This document shows, piece by piece, positions 52,514 to 62,959 of a DNA stretch of 64,000 bases (positions are counted from its first letter, which is position 1; the number at the start of each line of letters is the position of its first letter). Origin of the DNA: Petrolisthes cinctipes (Eukaryota; Arthropoda; Malacostraca; Decapoda; Porcellanidae); assembly GCA_033782935.1 (NCBI GenBank), contig JAWQEG010000486.1, positions 930,001-994,000 on the forward strand, read 5' to 3'. The translations under genes and the position numbers were made by a program. The notes beneath the pieces were generated by a model. The model did no database searches and had not been told where the DNA came from. It was given only the letters and a program-made list of their open reading frames with translations.

Positions 52514-53340
52514 GGGACCCCAAAATATTGAATTTTCGGGTGTTTTGAGCCTGAATTTGAGATATAAACGGGTACAGAAGATACATGCACATATTGACTT
52601 TGGGCATCTAAAATGTCGATTTTCAGCATGTTTTTGGGCATGTATTTTGAAAATACTCTAACACGGAGTAGGCATGTACAGATCGCTTCTGGGACCCCAA
52701 AATCTCGAATTTTCGAGTGTTTTGAGGCTGAATTTGAGATATAAACGAGTACAGAAGATGCATGCACATATCGACTTTTGGGCACTTAAAACATCGATTT
52801 TGAGCATGTTTAGGGCCTGTATTTTGAAAATACTCTAACACGGAGTAGGCATGTACAGATCGCTTCTGGGACCCCTAAATATCGAATTTTCGGGTGTTTT
52901 GGGCCTTAATTTGAGATATCGACTTTTTGGCACCTAAAATATCGATTTTTAGCATGTTTTTAGCCTATATTTTGAAAATATTCTAGCACTGAGTAGGCAT
53001 GTACAGATTGCTTCTGGGACCCCAAAATATTGAATTTTCGTGTGTTTTGAGCCTGAATTTGAGATATAAACGGGTACAGAAGATACATGCACATATTGAC
53101 TTTGGGCATCTAAAATGTCGATTTTCAGCATGTTTTTGGGCATGTATTTTGAAAATACTCTAACACGGAGTAGGCATGTACAGATCGCTTCTGGGACCCC
53201 AAAATATCGAATTTTCGAGTGTTTTGAGGCTGAATTTGAGATATAAACGAGTACAGAAGATGCATGCACATATCCACTTTTGGGCACTTAAAACATCGAT
53301 TTTGAGCATGTTTAGGGCCTGTATTTTGAAAATACTCTAA
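52447..53340. repeat. 502 bp trimer, close to two copies
   Basis: Two full units and one 148 bp unit recur at 502 bp (52447 to 52949). Both carry AAAATGTCGATTTTCAGC, GCATGTTTTTGGGCATG and TTTCGAGTGTTTTGAGGCTG. Copy 1 of the macro-repeat has this trimer once, at about 47423. Confidence 0.8.
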
Positions 53341-56300
53341 CACGGAGTAGGCATGTACAGATCGCTTCAGGGACCCCAAAATATCGAATTTTCGGGTGTT
53401 TTGGTCCTGAATTTGAGATATCGCCTTTACGCACCTAAAATATCGATTTTTAGCATGTTTTGAGCCTATATTTTGAAAATAGGCATGTACAGATCGTTTC
53501 TGGGATCCCAAAATATCGATTTTTCGGGTGTTTTGAGCCTAATTTGACATATAAACAAGTACAGAAGATGCATACACATATCGACTTTTGGGCACCTAAA
53601 ATATCGATTTTGAGCATGTTTTGAGCCTATATTTTGAAAACATTCTAGCACTGAGTACAGATCGCTTCTGGGACCCCAAAATATCGAATTTTGGGGGTTT
53701 TGAGCCTGAATTTGAGATATAAACGGGTACAGAAGATACATGCACATATTGACTTTGGGCATCTAAAATATCGATTTTCAGCATGTTTTGGGCCTGTATT
53801 TTGAAAATACTCTAACACGGAGTAGGCATGTACAGATCGCTTCTGGGACCCCAAAATATCGAATTTTCGGGTGTTTTGAGCCTGAATTTGAGATATAAAC
53901 GGGTACTGAAGATGCATGCACATATCGACTTTTGGGCACCTAAAACATCGATTTTGAGCATGTTTTGGGAATGTATTTTGAAAATACTCTAACACGGAGT
54001 AGGCATGTACAGATTGCTTCTGGGACCCCAAAATATTGAATTTTCGGGTGTTTTGAGCCTGAATTTGAGATATAAACGGGTACAGAAGATGCATGCACAT
54101 ATCGACTTTTCGGCACCTAAAAGATCGGTTTTCAGTATGTTTTTGGCCTGTATTTTGAAAATACTCTAACACGGAGTAGGCATGTACAGATCGCTTCTGG
54201 GACCCCAAAATATCGAATTTTCGTTTGTTTTGAGCCTGAACTTGAGATATAAACGGGTACTGAAGATGCATGCACATATCGACTTTTTGGCACCTAAAAC
54301 ATCGACTTTGAGCATGTATTGGGCCTGTATTTTGAAAATACTCTTACACGGAGTAGGCATGTACAGATCGCTTCTGGGATCCCTAAATATCTAATTTTCG
54401 GGTGTTTTGGGCCTTAATTTGAGATATCGACATTTTGGCACCTAAAATATCGATTTTTAGCATGGTTTTAGCCTATATTTTGAAAATATTCTAGCACTGA
54501 GTAGGCATGTACAGATTGCTTCTGGGACCCCAAAATATCAAATTTTCGGGTGTTTTGAGCCTGAATTTGAGATATAAACGGGTACAGAAGATACATGCAC
54601 ATATTGACTTTGGGCATCTAAAATGTCGATTTTCAGCATGTTTTGGGCATGTATTTTGAAAATACTCTAACACGGAGTAGGCATGTACAGATCGCTTCTG
54701 GGACCCATAAATATAGAATTTTCGGGTGTTTTGGGCCTGAATTTGAGATATCGCCTTTACGCACCTAAAATATCGATTTTGAGCATGTTTTGAGCCTATA
54801 TTTTGAAAATATTCTAGCACTGAGTAGGTATGTACAGATCGCTTCTGGGACCCCAAAATATCGAATTTTCGGGTGTTTTGAGCCTAATTTGAGATATAAA
54901 CGAGTACAGAAGATGCATACACATATCGACTTTTGGGCACCTAAAATATCGATTTTGAGCATGTTTTGAGCCTATATTTTGAAAACATTCTATTACTGAG
55001 TAGGCATGTACAGATCGCTTCTGGGACCCAAAAATATCGAATTTTCGGGTGTTTAGGGCCAGAATTTGAGATATAAACCGGTACAGAAGATGCATGCATA
55101 TATCGACTTTTGGGCACCTAAAAGATCGATTTTCAGTATGTTTTTGGCCTGTATTTTGAAAATACTCTAACACGGAGTAGGCATGTACAGATCGCTTCTG
55201 GGACCCCTAAATATCGAATTTTCGGGTGTTTTGGGACTGAATTTGAGATATCGACTTTTGGCACCTAAAAGATCGATTTTTAGCATGTTTTTAGCCTATA
55301 TTTTGAAAATATTCTAGCACTGAGTAGGCATGTACAGATTGCATTTGGGACTCCAAAATATTGAATTTTCGGGTGTTTAAGGCAAGAATTTGAGATATAA
55401 ACGGGTACAGAAGATGCATGCACATATCGACTTTTGGGCACCTAAAAGATCGATTTTCAGTATGTTTTTGGCCCGTATTTTGAAAATACTCTAACACGGA
55501 GTAGGCATGTACAGATCGCTTCTGGGACCCCTAAATATCGAATTTTTTGGGTGTTTAGGGACTGAATTTGAGATATTGACTTTTTGGCACTAAAAACATC
55601 GATTTTTAGCATGTTTTTAGCCTATATTATGAAAATATTCTAGCACTGTACAGATTGCTTCTGGGACCCCAAAATATTGAATTTTAGGGTGTTTTGAGCC
55701 TGAATTTGAGATATAAACGGGTACAGAAGATACATGCCCATATCGACTTTTGGGCATCTAAAATATCGATTTCGAGCATGTTTTGGGCATGTATTTAAAA
55801 AATACTCTAAAACGGAGTAGGCATGTACAGATCGCTTCTGGGACCCCAAAATATCGAATTTTCGGGTGTTTTGAGCCTAAATTTGATATATAAACGGGTA
55901 CTGAAGATGCATGCACATATCGACTTTTGGGCACCTAAAACATCGATTTTGAGCATGTTTTGGGCCGGTATTTTGTAAATACCCTAACACGGAGTAGGCA
56001 TGTACAGATCGCTTCTGGGACCCCAAATTATCGAATTTTCGGGTGTTTTGAGCCTGAATTTGAGATATGAACGAGTACAGAAGATGCATGCACATATCGA
56101 CTTTTGGGCACCTAAAATATCGATTTTAAGCATGTTTTGAGCCTATATTTTGAAAATATTCTAGCACTGAGTAGGCATGTACAGATTACTTCTGGGACCC
56201 CAAAATATTGAATTTTTGGGTGTTTTGAGCCTGAATTTGAGATATAAACGGGTACAGAAGATACATGCACATATTGACTTTGGGCATCTAAAATGTCGAT

Positions 56301-56350
56301 TTTCAGCATGTTTTGGGCATGTATTTTGAAAATACTCTAACACGGAGTAG

Positions 56351-58660
56351 GCATGTACAGATTGCTTCAGGGACCCCAAAATATTGAATTTTCGGGTGTT
56401 TAGGGCCAGAATTTGAGATATAAACGGGTACAGAAGATGCATGCACATATCGACTTTTGGGCACCTAAAAGATCGATTTTCAGTATGTTTTTGGCCTGTA
56501 TTTTGAAAATATTCTAACACGGAGTAGGCATGTACAGATCGCTTCTGGGACCCCAAAATATCGAATATTCGGGTGTTTTGAGCCTGAATTTGAGATATCG
56601 CCTTTACGCACCTAAAATATCGATTTTTAGCATGTTTTGAGCCTATATTTTGAAAATATTCTAGCACTGAGTAGGCATGTACAGAACGCTTCTGGGACCC
56701 TAAATATCGAATTTTCGGGTGTTTTGGGCCTTAATTTGAGATATCGACTTTTTGGCACCTAAAATATCGATTTTTAGCATGTTTTTAGCCTATATTTTGA
56801 AAATATTCTAGCACTGAGTAGGCATGTACAGATTGCTTCTGGGACCCCAAAATATTGAATTTTCGGGTGTTTTGAGCCTGAATTTGAGATATAAACGTGT
56901 ACAGAAGATACATGCACATATTGACTTTGGGCATATAAAATATCAATTTTCAGCATGTTTTGGGCATGTATTTAAAAAAAAAAATACTCTAACACGGAGT
57001 AGCCATGTACAGATCGCTTCTGGGACCCCAAAATATCGAATTTTCGTTTGTTTTGAGCCTGAATTTGAGATATAAACGGGTACTGAAGATGCATGCACAT
57101 ATCGACTTTTTGGCACCTAAAACATCGAGTTTGAGCATGTTTTGGGCCTGTATTTTGAAAATACTCTTACACGGAGTAGGCATGTACAGATCGCTTCTGG
57201 GACCCCTAAATATCGAATTTTCGGGTGTTTTGGGCCTTAATTTGAGATATCGACTTTTTGGCACCTAAAATATCGATTTTTAGCATGTTTCTAGCCTATA
57301 TTTTGAAAATATTCTAGCACTGAGTAGGCATGTACAGATTGCTTCTGGGACCCCAAAATATTGAATTTTCGGGTGTTTAAGGCCAGAATTTGAGATATAA
57401 ACGGGAACAGAAGATGCGTGCACATATCGACTTTTGGGCACCTAAAAGATCGATTTTCAGTATGTTTTTGGCCTGTATTTTGAAAATACTCTAACACGGA
57501 GTAGGCATGTACAGATCGCTTCTGGGACCCCTAAATATCGAATTTTCGGGTGTTTTGGGCCTTAATTTGAGATATCGACTTTTTGGCACCTAAAATATCG
57601 ATTTTTAGCATGTTTTTAGCCTATATTTTGAAAATATTCTAGCACTGAGTAGGCATGTACAGATTGCTTCTGGGACCCAAAAATATTGAATTTTCGGGTG
57701 TTTTGAGCCTGAATTTGAGATATAAACGGGTACAGAAGATACATGCACATATTGACTTTGGGCATCTAAAATGTCGATTTTCAGCATATTTTGGGCATGT
57801 ATTTTGAAAATACTCTAAAACGGAGTAGGCATGTACAGATTGCTTCTGGGACCCCAAAATATCAAATTTTCGAGTGTTTTGAGGCTGAATTTGAGATATA
57901 AACGAGTACAGAAGATGAATGCACATATCGACTTTTGGGCACTTAAAACATCGATTTTGAGCATGCTTAGGGCCAGTATTTTGAAAATACTCTAACACGG
58001 AGTAGGCATGTACAGATCGCTTCTGGGACCTCAAAATATCGAATTTTCGGGTGTTTTGGGCCTGAATTTTTAGATATCGCCTTTACGCACCTAAAATATC
58101 AATTTTTAGCATGTTTTGAGCCTATATTTTGAAAATATTCTAGCACTTAGTAGGCATGTACAGATCGCTTCTTTGACCCCAAAATATCGAATTTTCGGGT
58201 GTTTTGAGCCTAATTTGAGATATAAACGAGTACAGAAGATGCATACACATATCGACTTTTGGGCACCTAAAATATCGATTTTGAGCATGTTTTGAGCCTA
58301 TATTTTGAAAACATTCTAGCACTGAGTACAGATCGCTTCTGGGACCCCAAAATATCGAATTTTCGGGTGTTTTGAGCCTGAATTTGAGATATAAACGAGT
58401 ATAGAAGATGCATACACATATTGACTTTGGGCACCAAAAATATCGATTTTCAGCATGTTTTGGGCCTGTATTTTGAAAATACTCTAACACGGAGTAGGCA
58501 TGTACAGATCGCTTCGGAGACACAAAAATATTGAATTTTCGGGTGTTTTGAGCCTGAATTTGAGATATAAACGGGTACTGAAGATGCATGCACATATCGA
58601 CTTTTGGGAACCTAAAACATCGATTTTGAGCATGTTTTGGGCCTGTATTTTGAAAATACT
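56351..58660. repeat. Right-domain macro-repeat, copy 3 (partial, diverged)
   Basis: The first 110 bp match the start of copy 2. After a different insert, about 56700-57600 matches about 51220-52120, and 58106-58500 matches 47924-48330 (offset 10182), including the 8 bp loss at AGCACTGAGTACAG. An 11 bp run of A lies at 56974-56984. Confidence 0.72.
56974..56984. repeat. Eleven-A homopolymer run
   Basis: The dyad region normally reading TATTTTGAAAATAC has become TATTT followed by eleven A and TACTC. It destroys the inverted repeat in this unit. A sequencing error is possible. Confidence 0.8.
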
Positions 58661-61439
58661 CTTACATGGAGTAGTCATGTACAGATCGCTTCTGGGACCC
58701 CAAAATATCGAATTTTAGGGTGTTTTGGGCCTGAATTTGAGATATCGCCTTTACGCATCTAAAATATCGATTTTTAGCATGTTTTGAGCCTATATTTTGA
58801 AAATATTCTAGCACTGAGTAGGCATATACAGATTGCTTCTGGGACCCCAAAATATTGAATTTTCCGGTCTTTTGAGCCTGAATTTGAGATATAAACGAGT
58901 ACAGAAGATGCATGCACATATCGACTTTTGGGCACATAAAATATCGAGTTTGAGCATGTTTTGAGCCTATATTTTGAAAACATTCTACCACTGAGTAGGC
59001 ATGTACAGTTTGCTTCTGGGACCCCAAAATATCGAATTTTCGGGTGTTTAGGGCCAGAATTTGAGATATAAACGGGTACAGAAGATGTATGCACATATCG
59101 ACTTTTGGGCACCTAATTGATCGATTTTCAGTATGTTTTTGGCCTGTATTTTGAAAATACTCTAACAAGGAGTAGGCATGTACAGATACCTTCTGGGACC
59201 CCTAACTATCGAATTTTCCGGCGTTTTGGGACTGAATTTAAGATATAAACTTTTTGGCACCTAAAATATCGATTTTTAGCATTTTTTTATCCTATATTTT
59301 GATAATATTCTAGCACTGAGTAGGCATGTACAGATTGCTTCTGGGACCCCAAAATATTGAATTTTCGGGTGTTTTGAGCCTGAATTTGAGATATAAACGG
59401 GTACAGAAGATACATGCACATATTGACTTTGGGCATCTAAAATATCGATTTTCAGCATGTTTTGGGCCTGTATTTTGAAAATACTCTAACACCGAGTAGG
59501 CATGTACAGATCGCTTCTGGGACCCCAAAATATCGAATTTTCGAGTGTTTTGAGCTTAAATTTGAGATATAAACGGGTACTAAAGATGCATGCACATATC
59601 GAATTTTGGTCACCTAAAACATCGATTTTGAGCATGTTTTGGGCCTGTATTTTGAAAATACTCTAACACGGAGTAGGCATGTACAGATCGCTTCTGGGAC
59701 CCCAAAATATCGAATTTTCGGGTGTTTTGAGCCTGAATTTGAGATATCGCCTTTACGCACCTAAAATATCGATTTTTAGCATGTTTTGAGCCTATATTTT
59801 GAAAATATTCTAGCACTGAGTAGGCATGTACAGATCGCTTCTGGGACCCTAAAATATCGAATTTTCGGGTGTTTTGAGCCTGAATTTGAGATATAAACGG
59901 GTACAGAAGATGCATGCACATATCGACTTTGGGCACCAAAAATATCGATTTTGAGCATGTTTTGGGCCTGAATTTTGAAAATACTCTAACACGGAGTAGG
60001 CATGTACAGATCGCTTCTGGGACCCCGAAATATCGAATTTTCGGGTGTTTTGGCCCTGAATTTGAGATATCGCCTTTACGCACCTAAAATATTGATTTTT
60101 AGCATGTTTTGAGCCTACATTTTGAAAATATTCTAGCACTGAGTAGGCATGTACAGATCGATTCTGGGACCCCAAAATATCGATTTTTCGGGTGTTTTGA
60201 GCCTCAATTTGAGATATAAACGAGTACAGAAGATGCATGCACATATCGACTTTTAGTCACCTAAAATATCGATTTTGAGCATGTTTTGAGCCTATATTTT
60301 GAAAACATTCTAGTATTAAGTAGGCATGTACAGATCGCTTCTGGGACCCAAAAATATCGGATTTTCGGGTGTTTAGGGCCAGAATTTGAGATATAAACGG
60401 GTACAGAAGATGCATGCACATATCGACTTTTGGGCACCTAAAACATCGATTTTGAGCATGTTTTTGGCCTGTATTTTGAAAATACTCTAACACGGAGTAG
60501 GCATGTACAGATCGCTTCTGGGACCCATAAATATCGAATTTTCGGGTGTTTTGGGCCTTAATTTGAGATATCGACTTTTTGGCACTTAAAAGATCGATTT
60601 TTAGCATGTTTTTAGCCTATATTTTGAAAATATTCTAGCACTGTACAGATTGCTTCTAGGACCCCAAAATATTGAATTTTCGGGTGTTTTGAGCCTGAAT
60701 TTGAGATATAAACGGGTACAGAAGATACATGCACATATTGACTTTGGGCATCTAAAATATCGATTTTCAGCATGTTTTGGGCATGTATTTTGAAAATACT
60801 CTAACACGGAGTAGGCATGTACAGATCGCTTCTGGGACCCCAAAATATCGAATTTTCGGATGTTTTGAGCCTGAATTTGAGATATAAACGGGTACTGAAG
60901 ATGCATGCACATATCGACTTTTGGGCACCTAAAACATCGATTTTGAGCATGTTTTCGGCCGATATTTTGAAAATACTCTAACACGGAGTAGGCATGTACA
61001 GATCGCTTCTGGGACCCCATAATATCGAATTTTCGGGTGTTTTGGGCCTGAATTTAAGATATCAACTTTACGCACCTAAAATATCGATTTTTAGCATGTT
61101 TTAAGCCTATATTTTGAAAACATTCTAGCACTGAGTAGGCATGTACAGATCGCTTTTGGGACCCCAAAATATCGAATTTTCGGGTGTTTTGAGCCTGAAT
61201 TTGAGATATAAACGGGTACAGAAGATACATGCACATATTGACTTTGGGCATCTAAAATATCGATTTTCAGCATGTTTTGGGCATGTATTTTGAAAATACT
61301 CTAACACGGAGTAGGCATGTACAGATCGCTTCTAGGACCCCAAAATATCGAATTTACGGGTGTTTTGAGCCTGAATTTGAGATATAAACGGGTACTGAAG
61401 ATGCATGAACATATCGACTTTTTGGCACCTAAAACATCG
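58661..61439. repeat. Irregular right-domain block
   Basis: About sixteen right-domain monomers with no clear tandem higher-order unit. Private variants include TTTTCCGGTCTTTTGAGCC near 58860, GAATTTTCCGGCG near 59212, AGCATTTTTTTATCC near 59278 and the 10 bp loss at AGCACTGTACAGATTGC near 60640. Confidence 0.8.
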
Positions 61440-61960
61440 ATTTTGAGCATGTTTTGGGCCTGTATTTTGAAAATACTCTAACACGGAGTAGGCATGTACA
61501 GATCGCTTCTGGGACCCCTAAATATAGAATTTTCGGGTGTTTTGGGCCTGAATTTGAGATATCGCCTTTACTCACCTAAAATATCGATTTTTAGCATGTT
61601 TTTAGCCTATATTTTAAAAAATATTCTAGCACTGAGTAGGCATGTACAGATTGCTTCTGGGACCCCAAAATATTGAATTTTCGGGTGTTTTGAGCCTGAA
61701 TTTGAGATATAAACGGGTACAGAAGATACATGCAAATATTGACTTTGGGCATCTAAAATATCGATTTTGAGCATGTTTTGGGCATGTATTTTTGAGAACA
61801 TTCTAGCACTGAGTAGGCATGTACAGATCGCTTCTGGGACCCCTAAATATCGAATTTTCGGGTGTTTTGGGCCTGAATTTGAGATATCGACTTTACGCAC
61901 CTAAAATATCGATTTTTAGCATGTTTTTAGCTTATATTTTGAAAATATTCTAGCACTGAG
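61440..61960. repeat. Segment repeated at 1000 bp, left copy
   Basis: This matches 62440-62959. Shared private variants are GCCTTTACTCACC, ATATTTTAAAAAATATTC, ATGCAAATATTGAC, TTTTGAGAACATTC and GACTTTACGCACC. One extra T near 61790 shifts the offset from 1000 to 999. Confidence 0.82.
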
Positions 61961-62439
61961 TAGGCATGTACAGATTGCTTCTGGGACCCCAAAATATTGA
62001 ATTTTCGGGTGTTTTGAGCCTGAATTAGAGATATAAACGTGTACAGAAGATACATGCACATATTGACTTTGGGCATCTAAAATATCGATTTTCAGCATGT
62101 TTTGGGCATGTATTTTGAAAACATTCTAGCACTGAGTAGGCATGTAGAGATCGCTTCTGGGACCCTAAAATATCGAATTTTCGGGTGTTTTGAGCCTGAA
62201 TTTGTGATATAAACGAGTATAGAAGATGCATACACATATTGACTTTGGGCACCAAAAATATCGATTTTCAGCATGTTTTGGGATTGAATTTTGAAAATAC
62301 TCTAACACGGAGTAGGCATGTACAGATCGCTTCTGGAACCCCGAAATATCGAGTTTTCGGGTGTTTTGAGCCTGAATTTGAGATATAAACAGGTACAGAA
62401 GATACATGCAAATATTGACTTTGGGCATCTTAAATATCG
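61961..62439. repeat. Monomers between the two 1000 bp-spaced copies
   Basis: About three right-domain monomers. Private variants include TGAATTAGAGATATAAACG near 62021, CATGTAGAGATCGC near 62142 and GGGATTGAATTTTG near 62280. Confidence 0.78.
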
Positions 62440-62959
62440 ATTTTGAGCATGTTTTGGGCATGTATTTTGAAAATACTCTAACACGGAGTAGGCATGTACA
62501 GATCGATTCTGGGACCCCTGAATATAGAATTTTCGGGTGTTTTGGGCCTGAATTTGAGATATCGCCTTTACTCACCTAAAATATCGATTTTTAGCATGTT
62601 TTTAGCCTATATTTTAAAAAATATTCTAGCACTGAGTAGGCATGTACAGATTGCTTCTGGGACCCCAAAATATTGAATTTTCGGGTGTTTTGAGCCTGAA
62701 TTTGAGATATAAACGGGTACAGAAGATACATGCAAATATTGACTTTGGGCATCTAAAATATCGATTTTGAGCATGTTTTGGGCATGTATTTTGAGAACAT
62801 TCTAGCACTGAGTAGGCATGTACAGATCGCTTCTGGGACCCCTAAATATCGAATTTTCGGGTGTTTTGGGCCTGAATTTGAGATATCGACTTTACGCACC
62901 TAAAATATCGATTTTTAGCATGTTTTAAGCCTATATTTTGAAAATATTCTAGCACTGAG
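62440..62959. repeat. Segment repeated at 1000 bp, right copy
   Basis: Partner of 61440-61960, with CCCCTGAATATAG near 62515 where the left copy has CCCCTAAATATAG, and CAGATCGATTCTGGG near 62500 where the left copy has CAGATCGCTTCTGGG. Confidence 0.82.

Larger units (their letters stand above)
50842..56350. repeat. Right-domain macro-repeat, copy 2 (about 5.5 kb)
   Basis: A longer version of the preceding copy. Relative to copy 1 it carries extra short-period repeats at about 51893-52900, a 16 bp loss at 53480 (GAAAATAGGCATG), loss of one short monomer between about 54000 and 54120, and gain of one short monomer at about 55190-55340. Confidence 0.83.

Noticed and set aside
53645..54277. Long minus-strand open reading frames (up to 210 codons), here and throughout the window
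   Set aside because: All encode the same satellite read in one of a few frames, start and stop at random places in the unit, overlap one another, and show no codon structure or known domain. Units of 176 bp shift the frame, and only runs of 177 or 147 bp units keep it.
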